Shown in pieces: positions 18,896-27,923 of a stretch of DNA of 63,265 nucleotides. This DNA is from an uncultured bacterium (lineage in GTDB: Bacteria > Bdellovibrionota_C > UBA2361 > CALJRW01), in the NCBI GenBank assembly GCA_937976335.1, contig CALJRW010000108.1:1-63265 (forward strand), in the 5' to 3' direction. Positions within the stretch are counted from its first letter, which is position 1. Every line of letters begins with the position of its first letter. The notes under the pieces were generated by a model. The model saw only the letters and a list, made by a program, of their open reading frames with translations. It searched no databases and was not told where the DNA came from. The position numbers were made by a program, and so were the translations under genes.

Positions 18896-20446
18896 ATGAA
18901 TAATTTAATTAAACTTATAGCTTGCTTAGTTTTTTGTTTACTCTTAACTATTCCTCCTATTGCAGGACTCTCAATAAAAGAAAAAATATTACTAAATGAG
19001 AAAAGAGAGATTACTCAATTTCCAAAACTCAAACTAATTAAAAAAGATTTTCTACTATTTACCAAGCAAATCAATGAGTATACTAATGACAACTTAGGAT
19101 TTAGAGAACAATTTATTATGTTTTTTAACTTGCTTAAATTTAAAATGAACTCTTCACCAAACAAAGATGTTCTAATAGGAAAAAATAAATGGCTTTTTTA
19201 TAAGGGAGACAAAAACTTAGAAAATTGCCTTCAATTAGATACATTTAGTAAAAAACAGATAAATATATGGGAAATCTATCTTAGAGCACAAAAAAATATA
19301 TTTGATCGTGCAAATATTGCATACTCTTTTTTTATTCCACCAAATAAATGTTTTATATATCCTGAATTCTTTCCATACCCGATTGATAGCAAGGCTCTTA
19401 ATAACTATCAATTAATGTTATCATTACTGCGTAAAATAGATATTCCTACTTACGACATAAAAAACTTACTCCTAAAAAAGAAAAATGAGTATATCGCATA
19501 CCCAAAAACTGATACTCACTGGTCTTTCATTGCGGCATTAGACGCCTTGATTCAAATTTATAAAGTAAACAATATTAATCATAAACTCATCCCTTCTATG
19601 CAGAGAGAGAATTTAGAGTTTGAAAATTTTGACTATAAAAAAGACTTAGAAAAACTAATAAATGTTTATAAGAGCAGCATGGAACCTTCGCAACGTTTAA
19701 AACGAAAAAAAGAAAATTACTTCACTGTAAAACATTTAAAGACTCAATTTAAACATCCTAAAGTAATTAATATATCTCATTGTAAAACTTGCATAAATAA
19801 AACTCTATTTATCTTTAGAGATTCTTTTGGAAATAACATATCACGTTTGTTATATGGCTCTTTCAAAAATGTTGTTGATATCTCCGCGAGATTTAACGAT
19901 AAATTATTTCAGTTTGCTACCGAAAACGTAGGGAAACCAGATATTATACTAGAAGAATCAACTGAAAGAAATTTGAAAGACTTACCTCTAATCGAATCTC
20001 GAATAACCGAAGGAAGATACTCAAATTCATTAAAAAATAAGCCTAGCATTAATTTATTAAATAAAAACTGGGAGAAAAATTTAAATTCAGATTTTCAACT
20101 ATCTAAAGAAGGATTGTTAGTTAAATCAAAAAATAAATTCCACTCTCTTATTACTCCGCATTTTAATAGTAAAAAGAAAGTAAAAAATTATTTTGTTAAA
20201 ATTACATTAGAATCTAAAAAAGATGGATACTTAGAACTAAATTATATAAACAGAGCTTCTCAATTTTTCAAACCTAATTCACCTTATACAATCAAATTTC
20301 AAAAAGGAACTAGCATTAATATCTTTAAAATTCCTAAAAGAAAAACTTCAACAGCTTTCAACTTAATCATTAAAAATAATAAAAAAAGAGTAACAATTAA
20401 AGAATTTAAAGTTTATACTGACCAAAAAATAAAAACTAAACTTTAA
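18896..20446 (+). CDS. AlgX/AlgJ-like SGNH O-acetyltransferase
   Basis: A 516-residue protein with an N-terminal signal anchor (residues 5-25) and a periplasmic SGNH-like domain. The catalytic D206-T-H208-W209 motif (in YPKTDTHWS) and FRDSFGN with nucleophile S310 are the AlgJ/AlgX hallmarks. The last 150 residues form an extra beta-rich module. Together with the MBOAT it should acetylate the exported polysaccharide in the periplasm. It converges, with overlapping ends, on a methyltransferase gene. Confidence 0.88.
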   Translation: MNNLIKLIACLVFCLLLTIPPIAGLSIKEKILLNEKREITQFPKLKLIKKDFLLFTKQINEYTNDNLGFREQFIMFFNLLKFKMNSSPNKDVLIGKNKWLFYKGDKNLENCLQLDTFSKKQINIWEIYLRAQKNIFDRANIAYSFFIPPNKCFIYPEFFPYPIDSKALNNYQLMLSLLRKIDIPTYDIKNLLLKKKNEYIAYPKTDTHWSFIAALDALIQIYKVNNINHKLIPSMQRENLEFENFDYKKDLEKLINVYKSSMEPSQRLKRKKENYFTVKHLKTQFKHPKVINISHCKTCINKTLFIFRDSFGNNISRLLYGSFKNVVDISARFNDKLFQFATENVGKPDIILEESTERNLKDLPLIESRITEGRYSNSLKNKPSINLLNKNWEKNLNSDFQLSKEGLLVKSKNKFHSLITPHFNSKKKVKNYFVKITLESKKDGYLELNYINRASQFFKPNSPYTIKFQKGTSINIFKIPKRKTSTAFNLIIKNNKKRVTIKEFKVYTDQKIKTKL

Positions 20447-21269
20447 TCATCCATAAAGAACCACCAGGGTTTTTAAGATATAGAGGCATATGCTCTTCAA
20501 ACAATTTTTTTTCTTTGGCCACTATATAGTTATTAAAGAAAAGTATCTCGAATGCATTGTTAAACTGAAGAAAGGCTCTTAGTAAATAATCTTCATTCCA
20601 AGCCCTGCCCTCATATACCCAAGCTTTAGGATATTCAAAATTACAAAAAATATCATGAAAATGCACTACTACACCTTTTTGAAGAATAGGAAGAATTTCA
20701 AAAAAAATGTAGTTAACATCACTTCCGGCTTTTGAAACGTGCGTTGAGTCAATAAACAAAATATCGTTAGCTTTGAGAGAGGCAAAATAACTTTTCTTTA
20801 CATCTTGTATCTTACACTCTTTGAGAATAATGCTATCATTTTGTGTTAAAGAATTTAACAAATCTGGATAAGGCTCAATAAATTCACAATTAATTTTTGA
20901 ATCAAAAAATAAATCATTAGTATCAAGAGTAACACAAGAAGAAAAGCCAGAACCAACTTCAATTATTCTATCAGGTCTAAATTTTCTTATCATTCCGTAA
21001 AGGCTTAGTGCGTCACTATATGAGAAAGCAGGATTTTCAAAATAATATCTTAAATCAGAAGTTTGCTCTTCCTTAAAAGGCATCTCTTTATAGAAAGACA
21101 CAAATTCATGAAAAATTTTAATTTGCTTATTAAGATTTAAATCAATACCAGGAATGTCTCCTGGATTAACATTAAAAACTCCTTGCTCATTTGATTTGAG
21201 ATATTCTAAGTCGGGGTGAGGAGAGTAAAAATGTCCCATTGGAACGAATTCAGGATAAGTTTTAGACAT
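20436..21269 (-). CDS. Class I SAM methyltransferase (Methyltransf_24-like)
   Basis: A 277-residue protein with IIEVGSGFSSCVTL (motif I), CEFIEPYP (acidic motif II), and NDILFIDSTHVSKAGSDVNY plus VVHFHDIF, the DSxH pattern common in Methyltransf_24 sugar methyltransferases. No membrane segment. It lies alone on its strand, tail to tail with the AlgX-like gene. Substrate unknown, likely a sugar. Confidence 0.78.
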   Translation of the reverse strand: MSKTYPEFVPMGHFYSPHPDLEYLKSNEQGVFNVNPGDIPGIDLNLNKQIKIFHEFVSFYKEMPFKEEQTSDLRYYFENPAFSYSDALSLYGMIRKFRPDRIIEVGSGFSSCVTLDTNDLFFDSKINCEFIEPYPDLLNSLTQNDSIILKECKIQDVKKSYFASLKANDILFIDSTHVSKAGSDVNYIFFEILPILQKGVVVHFHDIFCNFEYPKAWVYEGRAWNEDYLLRAFLQFNNAFEILFFNNYIVAKEKKLFEEHMPLYLKNPGGSLWMIKV

Positions 21270-21364
21270 AGTTTTTTCCTAATGCTTAAAAATATAGAAG
21301 ACTATATTTACCTTTTTAGAATATCTTAGTGAAATTAGCAAGAATCAGGGATTTATAAAAAAAA

Positions 21365-22093
21365 TTACTGAGGCATTACTTTCAAACTAGAAGTATCTGG
21401 AGAGTTAAAAAATTCTCTCAAATTTTGAATTTTCCCATAAACTATCAACTTAGCTCCAGACTCCAACACTTCATTGCCACTTGGAATGGCGATAAATTGT
21501 GCATTTTTTTCAATGGCTAAAATCTGTAAATGATTACCTTTGAGGTTTAACTCTCTTAGGCTTTTTCCTGAAATTGGAGAATTACTGGGTATAGTTAATT
21601 CTGCCAATTCATAACTTCTATCAAGTCTTAAAAGCTCTTCTGGCAATGGATTTTCAAATTGATAGTGCTTTTCCATGTAAGCTTTAATTTTAAAACGAAG
21701 CCAATTTCTAACTTTTACTCGTCTAAAAATCCATACAACAGTTAAAGGACCTACAACTAATAATACTGCATCTAGAATCCAATTTGAAAAATTTGTTGTA
21801 TTAAGAGAAGTAACAAAAGCACCTATTAAAGTAATCAAACCAGCATTACCAGTTGCCATGAGAGTACTAGCTATCTTTCTTCTTACTGGACTATTAACTA
21901 TTCTTTCTGCCTCTCTGGTAGTAAACCCAGAATTACTAAAAAGCGATAAGGATTGAAATTTAGCTTGTTCCCAAGGAAGCCCTGTTAGCTCCAAGGCAAC
22001 CGCTCCTATTCGGACAATAATCATTGAAATGATGATAATGAAAATAAATAAAATAATAGCCATAGATTTTTTCAAAAAACTGCTACGAATCAA
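21365..22093 (-). CDS. Membrane protein with RCK/TrkA C-terminal domain
   Basis: A 242-residue protein. The N-terminal half has about four hydrophobic helices with SLFSNSGFTTREAE, resembling a half-repeat of Trk/Ktr K+ channels (SGFTT). Residues 160-235 form a TrkA-C (RCK C-lobe) domain (ELTIPSNSPISGKSLREL, VYGKIQNL). It is much shorter than TrkH/KtrB (about 450-480), so it is not a complete transporter. It may sense a ligand at the membrane; its place amid polysaccharide genes is unexplained. Confidence 0.65.
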   Translation of the reverse strand: MIRSSFLKKSMAIILFIFIIIISMIIVRIGAVALELTGLPWEQAKFQSLSLFSNSGFTTREAERIVNSPVRRKIASTLMATGNAGLITLIGAFVTSLNTTNFSNWILDAVLLVVGPLTVVWIFRRVKVRNWLRFKIKAYMEKHYQFENPLPEELLRLDRSYELAELTIPSNSPISGKSLRELNLKGNHLQILAIEKNAQFIAIPSGNEVLESGAKLIVYGKIQNLREFFNSPDTSSLKVMPQ

Positions 22094-22134
22094 ACACTAC
22101 ACATTAATTCATGGTCAAGTTAGTTAATGTAACT

Positions 22135-23073
22135 TTAAAAGACATTGTTTTCAATAGCCCATTCATAAGTTTCTGTTAAACCCTTTTTAAGATCAAATAT
22201 TGGAGACCATCCTAAATTTTTAACTTTACTAATATCTAAAACTTTTCTTGGAGTTCCATCAGGCTTACTTTGATCGAGCTCTATCACTCCTTCGTATCCA
22301 ACCACTTCTTTTAATAAATATGCCAATTCTATAATTTTACAATCTTCACCTGTTCCTATGTTAATAGTCTGAGAATCTTCATATTTCTCCATTAGCAGAT
22401 AAAGCGCTTCAGCTAAATCATCAACATGTAAAAATTCTCGCTTTGCTTGGCCTGTTCCCCACATTAATACAGATTTTTGATTTTTAACCTTAGCTTCATG
22501 AAAACGTCGCATCAAACCAGGTATTACATGAGAATGATCAGGATGAAAATTATCACCTGGACCATAAAGATTTGTAGGCATTGCAGAAATAAACCGCTTG
22601 CCATATTGCTCCATATATTTTTCACAAAGTTTAAGACCAGCAATTTTTGCAATTGCATAGCCTTCATTTGTTGGCTCAAGCTTACCAGTTAGAAGGGAAT
22701 CTTCCGTCATGGGTTGTTGAGCAAATTTTGGGTATATACAGCTACTACCCAAAAATAGCAGTTTTTCAACACCACTTAGATAAGCAGCGTGTATAGAATT
22801 TGATGCAATCATTAAGTTTTCATAAAGAAAATCTGCTTGATACTCTTTATTGAAAAGAATACCTCCAACTTTAGCTGCTGCTATAATTACATATTCGGGT
22901 TTTTCTTTTTTGAAAAAACTTAGAGTTTGCTCTTGATTTAAAAGATTAACTTCCTGTCTATCTTTAACTATAAGGTTAGTAAAACCTTTTTTTTTGAGAT
23001 TTCTAATTATTGCAGAACCAACTAAGCCCTTATGTCCTGCTATAAAAAATTTACTATCTAATTTCATATTCAA
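22135..23073 (-). CDS. fcl: GDP-L-fucose synthase
   Basis: A 312-residue extended SDR enzyme. It has a Rossmann motif GHKGLVGSAI near residues 13-22, the SSCIYPKFAQQP block, catalytic S110/S111, and Y139-AIAK-143. It is the epimerase/reductase that converts GDP-4-keto-6-deoxymannose to GDP-L-fucose. The partner dehydratase (gmd) is not in the window, so it must lie elsewhere. This is the only nucleotide-sugar biosynthesis gene in the island, and implies fucose or a related sugar in the glycan. Confidence 0.92.
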   Translation of the reverse strand: MNMKLDSKFFIAGHKGLVGSAIIRNLKKKGFTNLIVKDRQEVNLLNQEQTLSFFKKEKPEYVIIAAAKVGGILFNKEYQADFLYENLMIASNSIHAAYLSGVEKLLFLGSSCIYPKFAQQPMTEDSLLTGKLEPTNEGYAIAKIAGLKLCEKYMEQYGKRFISAMPTNLYGPGDNFHPDHSHVIPGLMRRFHEAKVKNQKSVLMWGTGQAKREFLHVDDLAEALYLLMEKYEDSQTINIGTGEDCKIIELAYLLKEVVGYEGVIELDQSKPDGTPRKVLDISKVKNLGWSPIFDLKKGLTETYEWAIENNVF

Positions 23074-23113
23074 GGCTAAAGTGGATAAATATCAATAAAC
23101 ATAAGTAACACTT

Positions 23114-23821
23114 CTACGCATATGCCGTAGGAGCTTTTTTACTTAAAATACTAGCTCTATGCATAGCACTTAATACTAAAAACTTAAATTTCATAAAAAC
23201 TCTATTAAACAAAGAGAATGTACTATAAATTTCTGAACTGACGTACCAATCTTCCACAAAACTAGGAACAGCCCTAACAAAACCATTATTTTCTAATAAA
23301 GTTCTAAGCTGTTTTCTCTTTTTAGCATCAAGCGCATGCTCAACTGTAATAAGTTTAATTTTATATTTACTAAAATTAAATGTTTTTAATATTTCAAACT
23401 CGGAACCTTCAGTATCAATACTTAAATAATCTATATCTTTCTTAGCATATTTTTCTAACAAACTATTAAGACTTGTAGATTTAAGTTTTAAAAGTTTTTT
23501 ATGGTTTTTTTGAAGTCTCGAGCTATTATCTATAATGCCGCTATATTGAGAATCTTTTTCATCTACAGCAAAAGTGATATCCATTCCATCATGGCTTGCT
23601 AAACAATCATTAACTACTATACTTTTTCTACTACGTTTTAGTTTATCATACTCAGGACCAGGCTCTATGCAAATTCCTGTCCATTCACAGTTTTTTTCTA
23701 AAAATAATGTATTACTCAACCAAACTCCATCACTTGCACCAATATCAACAAAAAAACCATTTTGTTTCTTGCCTAACATTTCATAAGCCCATTTATCTTG
23801 TAAATATTGCGAATAATACAT
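23114..23821 (-). CDS. FkbM family methyltransferase
   Basis: About 235 residues from the ATG at 23821; a TTG six codons earlier (23839) is an alternative. SAM motif I is FFVDIGASDGVW; CIEPGPEY and IDYLSIDTEGSEFEILK are the FkbM hallmark (D-x-E-G-x-E). FkbM-type enzymes methylate hydroxyls of sugars and polyketides. Paired with another FkbM gene 30 bases upstream; the two are divergent in sequence, not a recent duplication. Acceptor unknown. Confidence 0.83.
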   Translation of the reverse strand: MYYSQYLQDKWAYEMLGKKQNGFFVDIGASDGVWLSNTLFLEKNCEWTGICIEPGPEYDKLKRSRKSIVVNDCLASHDGMDITFAVDEKDSQYSGIIDNSSRLQKNHKKLLKLKSTSLNSLLEKYAKKDIDYLSIDTEGSEFEILKTFNFSKYKIKLITVEHALDAKKRKQLRTLLENNGFVRAVPSFVEDWYVSSEIYSTFSLFNRVFMKFKFLVLSAMHRASILSKKAPTAYA

Positions 23822-23868
23822 ATGAAGAAAGTATATCAATTATATTTTTTTGTAAATTTAGTTAAAAA

Positions 23869-24675
23869 TCAAATAAGGATCTCTTTTTTAGTAGCTAAAA
23901 TATCAAAATAATTTTCAGTTTCTTTAATTTCCTCCAAAATACTTAAATCTAGAGGTTTTAATGTCTTCTTATCAAAGTAATAGAATTTGTATTTTTTTCT
24001 TTCTAATATTTCGATTAAATTAAAAACCTGAAATCCCATCTCGGAAGAAATCATTGGAGCATATTCAAATAATATACTCATATCTTCATTAGAAGAAAAA
24101 GTTTTCTCCATTCCTTTAAAAACTTCTTCTTCGTAACCTTGGACATCAATTTTTACAAAAGAAATTGCTTTAGTCGTATACGAATCAATTGAAACGCAAT
24201 CAATCTTTATTTTTTTATTTACTTTTTGAGCTTGCCTAAGATCTTCATTAACTATCCTATTATCAGCTGGATTATCAGGATTTATCCAAAGTTCTAAAGC
24301 TTTAGGAGAATCACTAACTCCTTTAAGATTATAGACTATCATAGAAGAGTTGCCTGTATTTTTTACTAACTGTTGAAAGTTATCAGGATCTGGCTCAAAA
24401 CAATGGAGTTTATTTCCATTTAAAACTTTCTTTAAAACAATAGCCGAAGAACCAATATTTGCGCCAATATCAAATACATCTCCACCTTCAAACAACTGAG
24501 GATAATCTTTTACAAGAATAGAAAGCTCTCTATCAGATATTTTTTTATATAAAAAATAAGTTTTAGTATATAAATATTTAAAAACTGGAATTTCTAAAAT
24601 TCCCGTTTTTTTAGCTAAAGAAAACAAAGAAACTAAAAAATTAATAATTTTAATTTTAGCATTATTAGTTTGCAT
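23869..24675 (-). CDS. FkbM family methyltransferase
   Basis: A 268-residue protein with DVFDIGANIGSSAIV, CFEPDPDNFQQL and FVKIDVQGYEEEVFKGM, the FkbM motif set. It has an N-terminal extension of about 65 residues rich in basic and hydrophobic residues. It is encoded three bases after the GT2 gene and upstream of the second FkbM gene, in one apparent operon with ABC exporter genes. Probably O-methylates the exported glycan. Confidence 0.82.
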   Translation of the reverse strand: MQTNNAKIKIINFLVSLFSLAKKTGILEIPVFKYLYTKTYFLYKKISDRELSILVKDYPQLFEGGDVFDIGANIGSSAIVLKKVLNGNKLHCFEPDPDNFQQLVKNTGNSSMIVYNLKGVSDSPKALELWINPDNPADNRIVNEDLRQAQKVNKKIKIDCVSIDSYTTKAISFVKIDVQGYEEEVFKGMEKTFSSNEDMSILFEYAPMISSEMGFQVFNLIEILERKKYKFYYFDKKTLKPLDLSILEEIKETENYFDILATKKEILI

Positions 24676-24678
24676 TAT

Positions 24679-26037
24679 TTATCTTGCTATTTTTACTTTA
24701 AATAGACCTATAAAAGTCATTCTTAGAAGCATCATTCCATGCTTCCAACGACTAATGTTTGTACTTCCATAAGTCCTATCTCTATATCTAATAGGTATAT
24801 CAATAGTACCTAAACCTAAAATACATGCAGGAAAAATGACTTCATAATCGCCAAAAGGATCAAAATCTCCAAAATCACTTCTCCATTCAATAAATCTCTG
24901 ATAATCTTTTTTACTCATTAGCTTTGTTCCACAAAGACTGTCAGTGAGCTGAGTTTCCAAAACATAACTCAAAGCTTTTGCAAAAAAAACATTTCCAAGT
25001 TTATTTAAAAACCGCATGGCATCATTCTCCATTGGATACACTAACCTGCTACCGTTTATAAAATCTCCTTTTCCATTTACCCAAGCAAAATAGAAACGCT
25101 CAAGCAGCTCAGGTGGCATTGTGAGATCAGCATCAAGAATCGTAAGTAGCTCGCAAGTTGCCTTAGAAAACCCGAGTCTTACAGCATCAGCCTTCCCTTT
25201 CCCTGTCTGCTTCATGGTTTGAATTTGGAACTTATCCTTATAAGCTTCTTTTACTCTTTCAATTTCTTTCCAAGTATTATCTTCTGAATGCCCTTCAACA
25301 AAAATTATCTCAATCTTTGCACCATCAAAATAAGGCATACGCTTTAGAGCATTCCCTATATTCCCTTCTTCATTTCGAGCAGGAATTAAAATAGAAAGAG
25401 ACGGAAGTGAGTTAGTAACGTTCTGAAAAACAGGTCGTAAAGTACAGACATATGTTAAGCTTAAATGATTAAGAAATGGAATAAGTGATAAAAATTTATT
25501 TATAAAGGTTCCAATTCCAAAAAGTTTAAAGGGGAAAAAAGCAACATAACGACTTCTAACTATTTCGTAGCCTGAAATTTTTGTTAAATTATTTAGTGTA
25601 TTGACAGTAATAAACGTTTTAGGAATAGAGCTATCTCTTACTCCAATATAATTTAAAAAACTATATATAAATCTTAAATAGGGATTATAACAAACTAACA
25701 TTACTCTACTCGAGCGACCAATATACTGCTTTAATTCTGACAAAAGCTCTTGAATATCATAGCTATAATTTGCGTTTGCATTTAATACAAATAGCGAAGG
25801 GCTTACCTCTTCCTGTTTACTCCCTGGTAAATCTTTAGTTGAAGAGATATCGAGCTTATCCTTACAATCTATCTTTTCAAGTAATTGAAGAGTATCTTCT
25901 TTCTGCTTTTGCCAATAGATTACTCTATCAAAATATCTAGAAATTGTACTAATTTCATTTGCAATTAAATCATAGAAAAACGACTTAACTTGAGCTAAAG
26001 AAGAGTTTGTTTTTTCATTTGTTAATTCTTTCTGCAC
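24679..26037 (-). CDS. GT2 glycosyltransferase with degenerate N-terminal methyltransferase half
   Basis: A 452-residue protein. The C-terminal half (about 213-452) is a GT2 enzyme: LSILIPARNEEGNI, FVEGHSEDNTW, LTILDADLTMP (DxD), DSLCGTKLM, like polyprenyl-phosphate mannosyltransferases. Residues 80-205 resemble the second half of a class I methyltransferase (QELLSELKQ, VMLVCYNPYLRF, PFLNHLSLTYVCTLRP), as in known MTase-GT2 fusions, but the SAM-binding motif I half is missing. The N-terminal part is thus probably a relic or binding module. It lies in the operon of the second exporter. Confidence 0.8.
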   Translation of the reverse strand: MQKELTNEKTNSSLAQVKSFFYDLIANEISTISRYFDRVIYWQKQKEDTLQLLEKIDCKDKLDISSTKDLPGSKQEEVSPSLFVLNANANYSYDIQELLSELKQYIGRSSRVMLVCYNPYLRFIYSFLNYIGVRDSSIPKTFITVNTLNNLTKISGYEIVRSRYVAFFPFKLFGIGTFINKFLSLIPFLNHLSLTYVCTLRPVFQNVTNSLPSLSILIPARNEEGNIGNALKRMPYFDGAKIEIIFVEGHSEDNTWKEIERVKEAYKDKFQIQTMKQTGKGKADAVRLGFSKATCELLTILDADLTMPPELLERFYFAWVNGKGDFINGSRLVYPMENDAMRFLNKLGNVFFAKALSYVLETQLTDSLCGTKLMSKKDYQRFIEWRSDFGDFDPFGDYEVIFPACILGLGTIDIPIRYRDRTYGSTNISRWKHGMMLLRMTFIGLFKVKIAR

Positions 26038-26041
26038 CTAA

Positions 26042-27145
26042 CTATTCTCCTACGACTTTATTTATTTTGTCATTTACAACTAAATCACTAAGTAAAACTC
26101 TATCAATATCTTCTTTAAACTGTTCTAAAGACATTTCAGAAACCTTCTTTAGCCCAGCTTCAATTAATTTTTTTCTAAAACTATCTTCTTTGTATATTTT
26201 ATAAATCAATTCACCAAGCTCAGCATGTTTTTTCTCATTCACTAAAATTCCACCACTTCCTAAAGTTTCTGAAATCGCTCCTGCATCGTAAGCTATAACT
26301 GGAAGCCCAAAATGCATTGCTTCAACAAGCGGCAAGCAAAATCCTTCATGTTCACTCATACACATATACACATCTGCATTTTCATACATTGCTTTAAGTT
26401 CAGAATCTGCCATACAACCTGGAAACTCAACCGAATCGTTTAAATCAAGTTCATCCACCATTCTCTTTAAGGTAAAAGAATAAAGTTCAGTATCAATATC
26501 AATTCCAACAAGCCAAAGTTTTGAATTTTGATGTATGTGATGTCTTAAAAAATAGAAAGATTTAATAATATCTTCTACACACTTATTGGGAGCTAGCCTT
26601 CCAACATGCAAAAGATGAAGTTTATCGTCATTTTTTAAAATATTTGTAATTCCTTGATTAGAAACTATATCCCATTTTTTAGAATCAAAAAATAATGGTA
26701 AAATTTCAGCATTAAAACCAAGTTGTTTTAACTCCCAGGCATTAAAAGTTGAATCAGCTATAATTCTATCAGCAAGCTTACACACTTCTGGAAGCTCTTT
26801 AAAACCCCGCTCCAAATCTTTTCTAAATCGTGGATTAATGTTCTCAATCCATTTTACAGGTGTCATATTATGATAAATAACTGTTCTTTTTGCTTTAGTA
26901 CATTTTCTAAATAATTCAGTTAGAGGAGAACCAAGAGATAGATGAAAGATTATTTCTCCTGTAAAGTCACTACTAAAATCAAGATAGCTTTTAGCCTGAC
27001 CTTTTAATTCAGGATGAACATTAATGGCATATATCTCAGAATCGACTCCCTTTGCCTTTAATTCTCGTTTTAAGGCAACTGCTTCTCCTGAAATTGCATC
27101 ACCATAACTTAGAGTGTGAACAAACTGATGAATACTTTTACTCAT
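26042..27145 (-). CDS. GT4 family glycosyltransferase
   Basis: About 367 residues from the ATG at 27145, chosen because CGGAGG lies about ten bases before it and because an earlier start at 27190 would overlap the permease gene's end. GT-B motifs: LLHVGRLAPNKCVEDI and E-GFCLPLV-E (E-x7-E) with GLPVIAYD. It uses a nucleotide sugar to extend the glycan. It sits directly downstream of the ABC permease in the same operon. Confidence 0.87.
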   Translation of the reverse strand: MSKSIHQFVHTLSYGDAISGEAVALKRELKAKGVDSEIYAINVHPELKGQAKSYLDFSSDFTGEIIFHLSLGSPLTELFRKCTKAKRTVIYHNMTPVKWIENINPRFRKDLERGFKELPEVCKLADRIIADSTFNAWELKQLGFNAEILPLFFDSKKWDIVSNQGITNILKNDDKLHLLHVGRLAPNKCVEDIIKSFYFLRHHIHQNSKLWLVGIDIDTELYSFTLKRMVDELDLNDSVEFPGCMADSELKAMYENADVYMCMSEHEGFCLPLVEAMHFGLPVIAYDAGAISETLGSGGILVNEKKHAELGELIYKIYKEDSFRKKLIEAGLKKVSEMSLEQFKEDIDRVLLSDLVVNDKINKVVGE

Positions 27146-27146
27146 C

Positions 27147-27923
27147 TTACAAAACCTCCGCAAATCTTTCTTTCTGTGAGTTAAAAACATAACAACCTAG
27201 GAATAAGGATACTACTGTAAAAATAGTAAAGAAAACTAAAGTTTTAACATCCGGAGCTTGCCCTTCAAGAATCACTTGGTGATATAAATCCGTACAAAGA
27301 GCGAAGGGATTTAACTTAAATGTCCAATGAAACCTCTCTGGAACTTGAGTAATCGGATAAAGAATAGGACATAAAAAAAATAAAAATTGCAAAATATTTG
27401 CTACAACATGCTGAACATCTCTAAACTTAACATTCAAGGCAGAAACCATTAATGAAATACCTAAAAGAAAATTAAAGTTAATAAAAATAACAAGCGGAAG
27501 ATAAAAAAGTGATGTCGTTAAGCTAATATTACTAAACAACATAAAAACAAAAAGAACTGGTAAGGCAAGTATGAAATTAATTAAATTTGTTAGAACGCTA
27601 ACTGTTGGAAGTATTTGAGCTGGAAACATTGATTTAGTAACCAAGTGTCCACTTGAAACAATCGAGCTAGCTCCTTCAATTAAACTTGTTTGAGTCCAAA
27701 TCCAGGGAAGTAATCCGCAAAATAAATATACTGTATAATTCTCAACTTCAAATCGCATATAATATTTAAAAACAAGTGCATATATCAACATCAAAAACAG
27801 CGGATTAAGAATTGACCAAAAATAGCCTAAGAAAGACCTACGATATCTTTGAGCTAAATGCCTTGTAGTTAAAGCTTTAATTAAAGGTATGTAGTGAAAT
27901 AAGGGACTCAAAATTGCTTGCAT
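27147..27923 (-). CDS. Polysaccharide ABC exporter permease (second Wzm-like)
   Basis: A 258-residue ABC-2 permease with six predicted membrane segments. It has the N-terminal TRHLAQRYRRSFLGYFWSILNP stretch typical of Wzm/TagG permeases and ends with FNSQKERFAEVL. Its start shares one base with the ATPase gene stop. This is the second exporter permease in the window and is clearly different in sequence from the one at 5645-6445. Confidence 0.9.
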   Translation of the reverse strand: MQAILSPLFHYIPLIKALTTRHLAQRYRRSFLGYFWSILNPLFLMLIYALVFKYYMRFEVENYTVYLFCGLLPWIWTQTSLIEGASSIVSSGHLVTKSMFPAQILPTVSVLTNLINFILALPVLFVFMLFSNISLTTSLFYLPLVIFINFNFLLGISLMVSALNVKFRDVQHVVANILQFLFFLCPILYPITQVPERFHWTFKLNPFALCTDLYHQVILEGQAPDVKTLVFFTIFTVVSLFLGCYVFNSQKERFAEVL

